Shown here one piece after another: positions 35,590-43,371 of a DNA stretch of 62,113 nucleotides (position 1 is the first letter of the stretch; each line of letters starts with the position of its first letter). The DNA is taken from the IMG/VR virus record IMGVR_UViG_3300005617_000198, positions 1 through 62,113 of that record. One strand, written 5' to 3'. Under the pieces are notes generated by a model. The model did no database searches. It was not told the origin of the DNA and worked only from the letters and a program-made list of their open reading frames with translations. The stretch is from a virus. The translations under genes and the position numbers were made by a program.

Positions 35590-35754
35590 GTGCCTCCAAT
35601 TCTCGTTTTACTGGCCATAATCTGGCTAGTCCTCTCGATCGTCTTTGGATATTTCTACGCGCAGGAAACGCGCAAGATGGTGATCGCCGGATTGATCGTC
35701 GTCATCATCCTGCTGCTTTGGTTCTTGGGGCCAGTGGTTCTAAGGGTGCCCTGA
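35590..35754 (+). CDS. Two-pass membrane microprotein (54 aa)
   Basis: Two hydrophobic helices, PILVLLAIIWLVLSIVF and MVIAGLIVVIILLLWFLG, joined by a charged turn. GTG 35590 has a near-perfect AAGGAG seven bases upstream. The stop overlaps the next ATG (TGATG). Class II holin-like in layout. Confidence 0.6.
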   Translation: MPPILVLLAIIWLVLSIVFGYFYAQETRKMVIAGLIVVIILLLWFLGPVVLRVP

Positions 35755-35918
35755 TGCTCCTAATCTTGCTAATCGTCGTCCTGATCTTGCTGTTTGGTGG
35801 CGGCTTCGGCTACTACTCGCACACAAACTGGGGGCCGAATTACGGAGCCCCGGTTGGCATTGGAACGATCCTGCTCATCATCCTCGTTCTCTACTTGTTG
35901 GGAGTGTTTCGCCGATGA
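35754..35918 (+). CDS. DUF3309-like small membrane protein (54 aa)
   Basis: LLILLIVVLILLFGGGFGYY, a Gly/Asn/Trp loop and IGTILLIILVLYLLG match the layout of the DUF3309 family, short proteins of unknown role with two hydrophobic helices. ATGA overlap with the next gene. Confidence 0.6.
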   Translation: MLLILLIVVLILLFGGGFGYYSHTNWGPNYGAPVGIGTILLIILVLYLLGVFRR

Positions 35919-36343
35919 GTTCCCTCCCGATTCCAATCCTCTACATCCTCGCCGCCCTCGCCCTCCTTGCCGCCGGCGGTCTGATCGGGCATGTGGTCAG
36001 CGGCATCCGCCGTATGCCGACGACGACCGCCTACGGGCTGACCGCGCCACAGACCGACGCCCCGGCCCCACCTCCGCCTGAGAGTTGGGCTATGAAGAAC
36101 ACCGACAAGTTGCTCATCGCGTGCCTCATGGTCTTCTCCGTCCTAGTCACCCTCTACTCGCAATCCTCCAAGGACGCCGCCCAAACGCAGTTCTACAACG
36201 GCCTGACGAACACGCTCTCCGGTTGCCTAATCACCCTCGTCACCGGCGCGGTATTGCGCAAGACGACGGAGACGACCGTTACAAAGGACCCGGAGACGGG
36301 CCGACAGATGGGGATCGTCTCCGTAAAGGACGAGGAAAAGTGA
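35915..36343 (+). CDS. Membrane protein (142 aa), holin candidate
   Basis: N-terminal helix LPIPILYILAALALLAAGGL, a Pro-rich linker, a second helix LLIACLMVFSVLVTLY and a third weaker one (LSGCLITLVTGAVL), then a charged tail. Position among several small membrane proteins after the tail genes fits a lysis cassette, but no lysin is seen. Confidence 0.55.
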   Translation: MSSLPIPILYILAALALLAAGGLIGHVVSGIRRMPTTTAYGLTAPQTDAPAPPPPESWAMKNTDKLLIACLMVFSVLVTLYSQSSKDAAQTQFYNGLTNTLSGCLITLVTGAVLRKTTETTVTKDPETGRQMGIVSVKDEEK

Positions 36344-36678
36344 GCCCTGCTCTCCAGGCTTCACTCGAAAAAGCGTGGACGGTCGTCACTGCCGCAGTCT
36401 GGGCGGCTGTTGGCGGAGGCGTGGGCGTCGTGGCGGACGCGCTGGACGACCTGAACACCTACCAAGGCCCGCTCGATTGGGCGCATCTGCGAAAGGTCTT
36501 TATCGCCGGGGCGATCATGGGATTTATCGGATGGATTCGCAAGGAGAAGGCCCTAGCAACGCCGGTGCCCCCTACGCCGCAGTCCGACGCGGCTGCGGTG
36601 AAGCGTGTGGCTGAGGCTGCGGCACCCACAGTGCCGGTCGTGATGGTCGTGCCGACTGAGACTTCGGCGGAGAAATAA
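36340..36678 (+). CDS. Membrane protein (112 aa), holin-like
   Basis: Hydrophobic segments around VTAAVWAAVGGGVGVVAD and VFIAGAIMGFIGWIRK, then an Ala/Pro-rich tail. The organisation resembles phage superfamily holins with one or two helices. GTG start in GTGA overlap. Confidence 0.5.
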   Translation: MSPALQASLEKAWTVVTAAVWAAVGGGVGVVADALDDLNTYQGPLDWAHLRKVFIAGAIMGFIGWIRKEKALATPVPPTPQSDAAAVKRVAEAAAPTVPVVMVVPTETSAEK

Positions 36679-36681
36679 ACG

Positions 36682-36999
36682 GTGCCAGACATTCCCGTTC
36701 ATGCTCCTGAGGTCCAGGTCGCGCCAACAACAACGACGCAGGAGAATATGACTCTTGCCGGGCAGCGACGAGTCAACCTGATTTGGGAATACACTCAAGC
36801 GATCATCGCGATCTGTGTCGTGTTCGCCAACATGCTCCCTCCGCTAATCGGAATGGTTAAGGGAAAAGAAGCGCCAACAACACCGGAATCGGTGACGAAT
36901 ACGCTGTTTCTCGTAATTGGTTTCTATTTTTCCCGCACTAACCACGCCGCGATTGGGGGGATTGGAAACAAGGCGGAAAGTAAGTATACAGGCCGATGA
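36682..36999 (+). CDS. Membrane protein (105 aa), holin-like
   Basis: RRVNLIWEYTQAIIAICVVFANMLPPLIG and NTLFLVIGFYFSRTNHA give two helices separated by a short loop, a layout I know from phage proteins encoded near lysis genes. GTG start three bases after the preceding stop. Confidence 0.5.
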   Translation: MPDIPVHAPEVQVAPTTTTQENMTLAGQRRVNLIWEYTQAIIAICVVFANMLPPLIGMVKGKEAPTTPESVTNTLFLVIGFYFSRTNHAAIGGIGNKAESKYTGR

Positions 37000-37190
37000 C
37001 CCTCGACCTCAGCATTGACGAGTCCCGCGCGGTCCACACGACGCTCTGCATGAACTACGGCGAACTGCCCCGGCAGACGCGGCGCATCCTCGACGTGGTG
37101 CTCCTGCAAATGCGCCGGAAAGAGCCGAGCCTGCTGAGGAGCGAACTGAATTATCGAGCGCGGGAGCCGGAAGAAGAGCACTCAGGGTAA
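36996..37190 (+). CDS. Small acidic/basic helical protein (64 aa)
   Basis: ATGA overlap with the preceding membrane gene. Helical and charged (RRILDVVLLQMRRKEPSLL). Function unknown. The 146 bases after it carry a GC-rich inverted repeat without a T-run and no gene. Confidence 0.5.
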   Translation: MTLDLSIDESRAVHTTLCMNYGELPRQTRRILDVVLLQMRRKEPSLLRSELNYRAREPEEEHSG

Positions 37191-37336
37191 AATTGAAGTA
37201 AACACAGCGGCAGCGCGCCCGCCGGACAAGCAGACGCGCCGCCTGAGACAGAACGACGGTGACGCCGTGCTGTCCTCCATAACTAGGGAGGGTAGCCGTT
37301 TGAACGCGCAATTACAACCGGGGGATTTCCCTAGCC

Positions 37337-37660
37337 ATGGACGCAGATCCGAAAGATCCGCTGAGCATCGTTACGAAACTCGGCGGCTTGGGTGTACTGG
37401 CCGCCCTGTTGCGAACGGTCATCAGCCGCATCTGGCCCACCAAGAAAGAATCGCTCGACGCGCAAGACGTGTTAGTTCAAAGGCTGCTCAAGCGGATAGA
37501 GACGCTCGAAGCCGATCTTGGCAATATGCGTGCTGATGACGAGAAGAGGCTTGAGGTGCTGCGCGTGGCGCTGGCAGAGTGTCGCGCTGAAGGCGCTCGA
37601 TTAAAGTTCGAGGCTTCGATGCTCGGTCGCTTTATCCCGCCCACGCCTCCAGGAGCGTAA
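37337..37660 (+). CDS. Membrane-anchored coiled-coil protein (107 aa), spanin-like
   Basis: A weak N-terminal hydrophobic segment (LGGLGVLAALLRTVISRIW) is followed by a long charged coiled coil (LLKRIETLEADLGNMRADD) and a short C-terminal tail. This is the layout of i-spanins (Rz) and of some phage accessory membrane proteins. No embedded o-spanin found. Confidence 0.5.
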   Translation: MDADPKDPLSIVTKLGGLGVLAALLRTVISRIWPTKKESLDAQDVLVQRLLKRIETLEADLGNMRADDEKRLEVLRVALAECRAEGARLKFEASMLGRFIPPTPPGA

Positions 37661-37661
37661 A

Positions 37662-37856
37662 ATGGATTCAGGTATTTTTTGCAACCTGGAAGTGCTGCTT
37701 TCTGCACTATCGGGTATCGCCCTCTGGGAACTCGGCCGCACGGTGCGACACGCGATAGAGCATCGCAGCCATGAGCGCCGAAGTATAGCCTCTCGCGCCA
37801 ATTTACTCGCCGCGCTCACGCGCCTGGAGCGAACCGTGCGGGGACAGGTCGACTAG
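37662..37856 (+). CDS. Small membrane protein (64 aa)
   Basis: Hydrophobic LEVLLSALSGIALWELG followed by a basic helix. One base after the spanin-like gene. Its TAG stop at 37854-37856 lies in a CTAG that is also the stop of the convergent early operon. Confidence 0.5.
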   Translation: MDSGIFCNLEVLLSALSGIALWELGRTVRHAIEHRSHERRSIASRANLLAALTRLERTVRGQVD

Positions 37857-38068
37857 CGCTCCTCCGGTTCCCGCACGGCATCCTCACGCTTCATGTGGTT
37901 GATTTCGGCCAACCTTAGCTGGCACGCAAAAAATTTCTCGGCATCAAGTCTCTGCCGGTTGGCTTCTTCGAGGGCTTTGGCGATGCGGACCAGTGCAAGG
38001 CAGATGTTTATCCAAGCCGCAGTTCCGGTTATGCCGATCATTACAGCGATAGCTGGAGCATCGCTCAC
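37853..38068 (-). CDS. Small membrane protein (71 aa), last gene of early operon
   Basis: IAVMIGITGTAAWINICLAL is a single membrane helix, then a charged coiled coil. GTG start overlaps the upstream stop. Ends in the CTAG shared with the opposite gene. Confidence 0.55.
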   Translation of the reverse strand: MSDAPAIAVMIGITGTAAWINICLALVRIAKALEEANRQRLDAEKFFACQLRLAEINHMKREDAVREPEER

Positions 38069-38193
38069 GGCTGCTTCTCCTTGGCGATGGCCTCACGGGC
38101 GGGTATCTTCGTCTTGCCAGTCGATTTCTTCGGCTTAGGTATAACAATTCTAGGCCACTGTGTGTCTTTCAGCCTGCAAACCCAAAGCTGCAT
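38065..38193 (-). CDS. Basic microprotein (42 aa)
   Basis: MQLWVCRLKDTQWPRIVI followed by a Lys-rich tail (PKPKKSTGKTKI). GGAG seven bases before the ATG, and GTGA overlap with the next gene. Possibly nucleic-acid binding. Confidence 0.5.
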   Translation of the reverse strand: MQLWVCRLKDTQWPRIVIPKPKKSTGKTKIPAREAIAKEKQP

Positions 38194-38460
38194 TTACTTC
38201 TCCACCGACTTTCCTCGAATCAGCCCACCGCTCACGGAGCTTTTATTGGGTGGTTCATACTGATGCGCCGTCATTGCGTTTTGTGATTTCATATCCGTTT
38301 CCGGCTTAGTTGTGATGGCCTCGCGGGCGGCGTCGATCATGCGCAAACTTCCGCACAGTATACAGTCTTCCCCGCTGCAAGGGTCGTCGCTACCGTCGTC
38401 TAGTGGATGGTGACAATCTAGATTCTCATACAGTTCCTGCCGAATCGCGCCTACTGTGAG
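38194..38460 (-). CDS. Cys-rich protein, start unresolved (up to about 88 aa)
   Basis: The frame reads well as LTVGAIRQELYENLDCHHPL then CSGEDCILCGS and a polar C-terminus, ending just before the next ATG. No ATG, GTG or TTG occurs before the Cys motif; the first canonical starts (TTG-CGC-ATG, ATG at 38340) would remove it. A frameshift from ATGs in the neighbouring frame at the GGGAAAAACC run or a non-standard start may apply. Confidence 0.45.
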   Translation of the reverse strand, partial: LTVGAIRQELYENLDCHHPLDDGSDDPCSGEDCILCGSLRMIDAAREAITTKPETDMKSQNAMTAHQYEPPNKSSVSGGLIRGKSVEK

Positions 38461-38474
38461 ACGGCGGTTTTTCC

Positions 38475-38669
38475 CTAAGCATGTGGCTTCTCATTTCGTG
38501 AGATCACATAAAACAGTTCCAGAAACATCACAAGCAACAATGCCCAGGAACAAACAAATCCTAAATCAGCAGCCGTAAAGCGCCCCGGCGACTGAGTCAT
38601 TGAGATCCAATAGAATTTAACGCACCACATCCCGTCAATCACTATGGCCACTATCAACGATTCACTCAT
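38475..38669 (-). CDS. Two-pass membrane protein (64 aa)
   Basis: SLIVAIVIDGMWCVKFYWI and GFVCSWALLLVMFLELFYVI form two helices. ATG 38669 overlaps the upstream gene by eight bases; upstream starts extend into that gene and are less likely. Confidence 0.55.
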   Translation of the reverse strand: MSESLIVAIVIDGMWCVKFYWISMTQSPGRFTAADLGFVCSWALLLVMFLELFYVISRNEKPHA

Positions 38670-39114
38670 GTGGCCCAGCTTTGGTGTTGGCGACTGCTGG
38701 CGAAGACAACACTTTACAACGAAGGCACTGGTAAAACGATTGTCCCTCACTAACAATTTCGGGACGACACGCACAGCCCATTCGTTCCAGCGCCTCTCTC
38801 AGCGCCCTTACGCTCTCGGAGAGGGAGGCGATCTGAGCTTTATCGAAGTTCAGACAAGAGCCTAAATTCTCGCCAATCTCCTTGAGTCGAATTACGAGCG
38901 CTTCCGCCTTCTCTGCCCGCTCTCGTTCGACGGTGCAAGTTTTAACGGCTGCTTCGTAAGCCTGCTGGACCGTTAGATTTACTCGCAGAAGGTCGGCCAC
39001 TTCAGCGGCGTGCGACTCCGCGATCCGCACGCGCTCGCCGCGCAGATAGCAGACTTCTTCCTCAAGTGCAGTGTTCGTGGTCGCTCGCGCTTCTTGTGTG
39101 GGTAGTTCGCTCAT
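38662..39114 (-). CDS. Coiled-coil protein with Zn-binding C-terminus (150 aa)
   Basis: A long heptad-rich region (EEEVCYLRGERVRIAES to about residue 115) is followed by CACRPEIVS and CLRC. Start ATG 39114 in an ATGA overlap. Confidence 0.55.
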   Translation of the reverse strand: MSELPTQEARATTNTALEEEVCYLRGERVRIAESHAAEVADLLRVNLTVQQAYEAAVKTCTVERERAEKAEALVIRLKEIGENLGSCLNFDKAQIASLSESVRALREALERMGCACRPEIVSEGQSFYQCLRCKVLSSPAVANTKAGPHE

Positions 39115-39308
39115 CCCTTCCTCCTCTTCGCCCTCTCCGCAGCCCGAAGCGCCTTCACCCGCTGGCACTCCCGCCCCTTGCAGTACTTCGTTTGCGGACA
39201 CTCACCGACGTACCATTGCAGACAGCCCACGCACCTGAACTCGTGCGATCGCATGAGAAAGTAGGTCGCTGGCCGGCGCTCGGGGTGCGGCTCGAAGGGC
39301 GGGTTCAT
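39111..39308 (-). CDS. Cys-rich Zn-finger protein (65 aa)
   Basis: CVGCLQWYVGECPQTKYC followed by CQR: five cysteines in 25 residues, then a basic helix. Both ends in ATGA overlaps. Confidence 0.55.
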   Translation of the reverse strand: MNPPFEPHPERRPATYFLMRSHEFRCVGCLQWYVGECPQTKYCKGRECQRVKALRAAERAKRRKG

Positions 39309-39517
39309 TTTACCTTGCGCCACTTTCGGCAATCCAAATCCCAGCAACCCTCACCATCTCTAGAGGGTGCCCCATTTTCTGAGATGGTCACGGCCAGGAC
39401 TAACGCTATCCCAATCGCGGTGATCTCAATCACGTCAGGACCGTGCCCCTCATCGCCAACTAAACGAGTCCCAGGCACCCAGCCATTTTTCCTACATTTG
39501 TCTGCCGCTGTCATCAC
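39305..39517 (-). CDS. Small protein with hydrophobic segment (70 aa)
   Basis: DVIEITAIGIALVLAVTI is a likely membrane helix; cysteines near the end (CWDLDCR). ATG 39517 in an ATGA overlap. Confidence 0.5.
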   Translation of the reverse strand: MMTAADKCRKNGWVPGTRLVGDEGHGPDVIEITAIGIALVLAVTISENGAPSRDGEGCWDLDCRKWRKVK

Positions 39518-39717
39518 TCTCCGCCCTCCATCGCGTCGGCAACCGGGGAGCGCGCGGGCCGCCCGGTGTCGAAGTACCAGCGCGGCCATTCGAGCCGCGC
39601 GTTGAGGCGCTCGTTGCGCAGCCGGGTCACATCGGCTGGCTCCCGCACGCGCTGCCCGTCCACCAGGATCGTGCGCGGCGGCAGCGGGCGGGCGGGGCGC
39701 TCGGTGGGTTTCTTCAT
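39514..39717 (-). CDS. Small basic protein (67 aa)
   Basis: Arg/Pro-rich, with RTILVDGQRVREPADVTRLR. ATG 39717 forms ATGA with the TGT-like gene stop. ATG 39723 is an alternative. Function unknown. Confidence 0.5.
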   Translation of the reverse strand: MKKPTERPARPLPPRTILVDGQRVREPADVTRLRNERLNARLEWPRWYFDTGRPARSPVADAMEGGE

Positions 39718-40463
39718 CCCCATAGCGCGAGCCCTCTCTGAATGCCGCCTGTATTGATCCACCGCGTGGCCGATGCGTGAAACTCGATATTCTCTTTGAT
39801 CGAGAATGCCCGACCAGCGGATGTCTTGCAGGAACCGGAGCCGGTATGCTTTGTGTCCATGCCGACGTTCTGCGCGACATTTGTTGAGTCGGCGTACTTC
39901 AACGGCAATCGGCTGAAGATCGTTGGGTTAAGCATTCTAAGGCCCCACAGTTTTGCAAGCGGGAATCCGTCATCATCGCAGGCAACGTCCATCGCTTCCG
40001 CCATCCGACCCCACCAGCCATCCGTGCCTGGGTTGGGCCAGTCGCCACTGCTACCAATTGCAACAGTGTGAAACGTAGTCACAAGCCGTCGCAGTCGCCC
40101 AAGGTCTTCGTGCATGTGCCAGACAGGCGTGCCGAACTTGGCGACATCGAGACTCATCCACCATTCAACGAGTTCGTCGTTTTGCTTCTCCGTACCGTCG
40201 ATCACATCTGGTATCAGAGCTTGGTCGAAACTGGGATACCTGGAAATATCCGCAACCCATGCGGCGTAGTCTTCCCACTTCGGCTGTCCCTGTCCCTGCT
40301 TCCATTTCGTGAATGCGGAATTATCAGCCGCAAACGATTTCGCGTTGTTAATCGCTTCCTCAAGGCACTGCTGGTATCCCCAGGAAACGAGGGCGTGACC
40401 GCGCTTCCAAGCGTAGTACGCGGCTTCAACCGGCGTGATCGGCCCTCCGTGGTAGTGGATCAT
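39714..40463 (-). CDS. TGT/DpdA-like TIM-barrel protein (249 aa)
   Basis: Begins MIHYHGGPITPVEAAYYA. Conserved acidic motifs: AADNSAF at 45-51, IPDVIDG at 84-90, VWHMHEDLGRL, and YADSTNV near 190-196. This is a widespread phage family whose motifs recall tRNA-guanine transglycosylases and the DNA enzyme DpdA, which swap guanine for 7-deazaguanines. The Zn-ligand Cys set of bacterial TGT is not obvious. If the assignment is right, it may modify phage DNA to resist host nucleases; no preQ0 biosynthesis gene is present, so base supply would come from the host. GGGGGAG precedes the ATG. Confidence 0.5.
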   Translation of the reverse strand: MIHYHGGPITPVEAAYYAWKRGHALVSWGYQQCLEEAINNAKSFAADNSAFTKWKQGQGQPKWEDYAAWVADISRYPSFDQALIPDVIDGTEKQNDELVEWWMSLDVAKFGTPVWHMHEDLGRLRRLVTTFHTVAIGSSGDWPNPGTDGWWGRMAEAMDVACDDDGFPLAKLWGLRMLNPTIFSRLPLKYADSTNVAQNVGMDTKHTGSGSCKTSAGRAFSIKENIEFHASATRWINTGGIQRGLALWG

Positions 40464-40497
40464 CGCTCCCCCTTCGGGCGCTCGGATGCGCGGCGCG

Positions 40498-40674
40498 TCA
40501 TGGCTTGGGCCTCGCTGCTCGCTCGGTGGCGTCCCACTGGCGGACCAGCTCGCCTAAGCGCTTCTTCTCCTCGTCAGTTAGGGTTGCTCCGCGCTGCGAC
40601 AGGTTGTAGCACACATTCGACATAAGCGAACCGGCGCGGCAAAGTGAATCGAACTTTTCCTTTGAAATGGTCAC
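40498..40674 (-). CDS. Small helical protein (58 aa)
   Basis: MTISKEKFDSLCRAGSLMSN then DEEKKRLGELVRQWDATE. GTG 40674 makes GTGA with the upstream stop; GTG 40692 is a longer option. Unknown. Confidence 0.5.
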   Translation of the reverse strand: MTISKEKFDSLCRAGSLMSNVCYNLSQRGATLTDEEKKRLGELVRQWDATERAARPKP

Positions 40675-41045
40675 ACTTTTGGCTCCTGCCACCCGATCAG
40701 CGCAGCCACTTGGCGCAGCACGGCTGGCTCGACACGCTCCAACGCCAGAATGATTTTGTGGCGGTAGTCTTTTGCCCAGCAGGCGTCATCGATTTCCTGC
40801 TCAGCAAACGCGAAGCCGGGATGCGGGCCGCGTTTGGGAGCTTTCCAAATTGAACGCCCACCAATTTCAACGCCTACCAGCCAACTGCGCAGGCTCTCGC
40901 CGACGATAACCGCCGGCCGCCAGTGCTCACGGTAGATTGGGCCACTCGACGGCCAGAGTTTTCCAGATGCCTTCTGCTCAGGCGTCAGTTTTTGGTACAC
41001 GCGCCAGTTCTGGTCGAATCGCCAAATTGTGTCCCCGACCTTCAT
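40671..41045 (-). CDS. Hypothetical protein (124 aa)
   Basis: VGDTIWRFDQNWRVYQKLT, then a beta-rich middle (WRPAVIVGESLRSWLVGVEI) and KDYRHKIILALERVE near the end. It resembles small SH3/PUA-like barrels in pattern only. ATG 41045 in ATGA overlap. Confidence 0.55.
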   Translation of the reverse strand: MKVGDTIWRFDQNWRVYQKLTPEQKASGKLWPSSGPIYREHWRPAVIVGESLRSWLVGVEIGGRSIWKAPKRGPHPGFAFAEQEIDDACWAKDYRHKIILALERVEPAVLRQVAALIGWQEPKV

Positions 41046-41296
41046 ACCGCTCCTTCCCGCCGGTGCAACTCGATGGCGGCGATCCACTTCCCATCTACCC
41101 ACCGGCCGTACTTATTCGCCCTCACCCACGACCCTCTCCCTGCCTCGTTCCTGGCGCGCATTGCCGCCGCGTTACGTTCAAAGCGCCCCTTCCGGTCCAA
41201 CGGCCTACCTGAACCAATTGGACGCCCCGGTCCCCTGTCGCCCTTTGCTTCCGCTATCAGGCGGTCGAGTTCCTCAAATCTGACATCGCGGCTCAT
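41042..41296 (-). CDS. Basic protein with GRP motif (84 aa)
   Basis: DRGPGRPIGSGRPLDRKGRF is an AT-hook-like or DNA-binding basic stretch. ATGA overlaps at both ends. Unknown role. Confidence 0.55.
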   Translation of the reverse strand: MSRDVRFEELDRLIAEAKGDRGPGRPIGSGRPLDRKGRFERNAAAMRARNEAGRGSWVRANKYGRWVDGKWIAAIELHRREGAV

Positions 41297-41832
41297 CTGG
41301 CCCCTCGACGGCGTTCCAGTTCGGCTGTACGGGCCGATTCTACCTCTTCGCGGCTGATATGTTGCGTCGGGGGCGGCGCGGGCTCCACGGGTAGCGCTAC
41401 TGCCGCTGCGGCCTCCCTGACGAGTTCCCGCAATGGCTCATCTGATTTGATCGGCGGCGGCTGTGCAAACTTGCGCGGCTTCCCGAAGCAGCGGCACTTA
41501 GTCACTCCGTCACCGACCGGCACATAGCCGCTACCATCGCACTCGCCCAGCGGACAGATCGGGTATCCTTCCCATGCGGGCGGCCATGAAGCCTTTACTG
41601 GCGGCGGTGGTTGGAGTGCCGTTGCGACCTTGAAAATCGTGGCGTCGCTCGGGCAGAACTCGCACGTCCTACGCAGCTCTTCGATGACCCGACCGGCCAA
41701 CTCCGCATCGGGCGCAGCCTGCATGAGCGTCCGCGCCAGATCGCGCAACCCCTCTCCATCGTCCGGGAATCGCGCCGTTCGTGACAATCGCCCAAGTAAT
41801 TTCACCGCTGCCTGCTCCGTCAGTTTCGCCAT
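41293..41832 (-). CDS. Zn-binding accessory protein, possibly replication (179 aa)
   Basis: N-terminal helices (VKLLGRLSRTARFPDDGEGL; GRVIEELRRTCEFCPS) and a CPLGECDGSGYV...KCRC Zn motif like those in DnaJ-type fingers. GGAGAGAG precedes ATG 41832. It overlaps the DUF1376 gene by 164 bases. Its position beside the replication protein suggests a loader or primosome part, without proof. Confidence 0.6.
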   Translation of the reverse strand: MAKLTEQAAVKLLGRLSRTARFPDDGEGLRDLARTLMQAAPDAELAGRVIEELRRTCEFCPSDATIFKVATALQPPPPVKASWPPAWEGYPICPLGECDGSGYVPVGDGVTKCRCFGKPRKFAQPPPIKSDEPLRELVREAAAAVALPVEPAPPPTQHISREEVESARTAELERRRGAR

Positions 41833-42601
41833 TTTTCTCTCTCCGCTCCGCGTCCGCTATCGCTTCCACCAGCGCCCGTTTTATGCGGGATTGCTGCCCA
41901 TTTCCATTCGGCGGTGGCGTCGGATCGCGCGGCTGCCACTCGCCCGTAAAGCCATCGCGGGCCTGCTCATAAATCCAATTGTCGGGATTCTTTACAATAC
42001 CCCGGCGCACTTCGTCCGATACCCCATAGCGCTCAAGGCACGCCATTGCATCAACTTGCGTCTCAAACTCCACGACGCTGACCCATGCTTGGCAGGCGAA
42101 TGACTCCCGCTGCTTGCGCTTGGTGAGTTCGCACCAGCGCGCCCAAAACGCCGCGAACGATTGCGCGACTGCGCCCGTGCGTATTGGCTTTTCTTCTCTG
42201 CTTTTAGAATTCAAAAAAGAATCAAAGTCAGAGTCACAGTCAGCGCGTGTCAGCGCGCGTGGCACTACGTTCGTACTACGTTCGTAACGCGTTCGTACTG
42301 CGTCCGTAGCACGTTCGCTCTTCAGAATTGCCTTGGAGCGCTCCTCTTCTTGGCGACCATTTGTCAAAACGCCGCCAGCCTCTTGGAATTTTCTTCCAAT
42401 CCTAGGCCAGTGCTTTTCGATGTATTTCTTTGGCCGCGCCAGTACCCTTGAGCGTTCATCTAGATCAACCGGCAGCCCGCGATTTATCCACGAGACGTTC
42501 AGCGCATGGTGATACAGCCCACGCTCAACGTCGCTCATCGCGGCGTACTCTGCATCCGTCTCGGCGTCTGCCGGGTACCACTTAAAGTATGGAAGTTTCA
42601 A
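41669..42601 (-). CDS. DUF1376 replication-initiation-like protein (310 aa), TTG start
   Basis: KLPYFKWYPADAETDAEYAA, then SDVERGLYHHALNVSWINRG, is the DUF1376 domain found in phage replication proteins that resemble primosomal DnaT/DnaD partners. The central part is basic and disordered, and a helical region follows (FAAFWARWCELTKRKQRESF). TTG 42601 forms TTGA with the previous gene. The last 55 residues overlap the next gene and look out of character, so the functional end may be earlier. Confidence 0.75.
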   Translation of the reverse strand: MKLPYFKWYPADAETDAEYAAMSDVERGLYHHALNVSWINRGLPVDLDERSRVLARPKKYIEKHWPRIGRKFQEAGGVLTNGRQEEERSKAILKSERATDAVRTRYERSTNVVPRALTRADCDSDFDSFLNSKSREEKPIRTGAVAQSFAAFWARWCELTKRKQRESFACQAWVSVVEFETQVDAMACLERYGVSDEVRRGIVKNPDNWIYEQARDGFTGEWQPRDPTPPPNGNGQQSRIKRALVEAIADAERREKNGETDGAGSGEITWAIVTNGAIPGRWRGVARSGADAHAGCARCGVGRSGHRRAA

Positions 42602-42768
42602 TCGCCCCCCTTATGGGCTACCGGGGCGGCGAGGATAAGGGCCTCGCCGCTGGACCGGAGATCCGTCGCGATTCCGGGAGCTACCCGGACAGCAATCGCT
42701 ACAGATAGTATAAAGCATTGCACACCCGAAAGCCACGAAAATCGGCAGAAATGTTCTGGCAGTTTCAC
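42598..42768 (-). CDS. Microprotein with membrane helix (56 aa)
   Basis: MKLPEHFCRFSWLSGVQC followed by FILSVAIAVRVAPGIA. GTG 42768 in a GTGA overlap, and the stop in a TTGA overlap with the DUF1376 start. Unknown. Confidence 0.5.
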   Translation of the reverse strand: MKLPEHFCRFSWLSGVQCFILSVAIAVRVAPGIATDLRSSGEALILAAPVAHKGGD

Positions 42769-43037
42769 GCCTCAGTCGCCCCTTTCGGCGCACCCTTCTC
42801 ATTAGCTACATCTAGGCATTCTTTGCAGGGATAGTGGCCGGAACGATGTCTCGTAATTAGGATTCTATGTCCACATTCAAGATCAACTTCTTCGTGTCCA
42901 GTCTCTAAAATTTTTCGCCGAATCACTTCCCGTGGGGGTGCGATCTCTGGTGCGGCACGCCAACGCCCACATGCGAAGCCAGCAAAAAAAGCAAATATAC
43001 CTACGACGGGAACGACGATGGATACAGGGTCAACCAC
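42765..43037 (-). CDS. Membrane-anchored Zn-ribbon-like protein (90 aa)
   Basis: An N-terminal helix (VSIVVPVVGIFAFFAGFAC) then CGHRILITRHRSGHYPCKEC, a Cys/His set for Zn. GTG 43037 overlaps the upstream gene by eight bases. Confidence 0.55.
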   Translation of the reverse strand: MVDPVSIVVPVVGIFAFFAGFACGRWRAAPEIAPPREVIRRKILETGHEEVDLECGHRILITRHRSGHYPCKECLDVANEKGAPKGATEA

Positions 43038-43371
43038 GCCCCACCCCCGGCTTAATCGGCGCGAATTTCTTCCGGCATTTACGGAGGCGCGCTTCCGCAT
43101 TTTTCAGCCGAGCATTTGCGCTTTTCACCCCGCTTTGCGCACGAGCAATAATGAAAGCGGCGGCTTCTTCCGAATTGGAAAAGACATGCTCAGATCGAGG
43201 CGGCGGGTTTTTAGTCCACATAGCATTGGACCGGGCCACACTGCGTTCGTATGCTTTTAGTTCCCTCACTTTGATCTGATCGAGATAATCGACAATGAAC
43301 ACCTGAACGCGCTCTGGCGTCAGAGCCGCGACGGTGGGCTGTATGCCAAGATCCAGCGCCTCCTGCGTCAT
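43030..43371 (-). CDS. Helical protein (113 aa)
   Basis: Starts MTQEALDLGIQPTVAAL; mostly helical with a basic C-terminus (ARLKNAEARLRKCRKKF). ATG 43371 in an ATGA overlap. Not recognised. Confidence 0.5.
   Translation of the reverse strand: MTQEALDLGIQPTVAALTPERVQVFIVDYLDQIKVRELKAYERSVARSNAMWTKNPPPRSEHVFSNSEEAAAFIIARAQSGVKSANARLKNAEARLRKCRKKFAPIKPGVGRG

Noticed and set aside
37207-37242. GC-rich inverted repeat as a rho-independent terminator
   Set aside because: The stem is interrupted and no T-run follows; no good evidence of termination.
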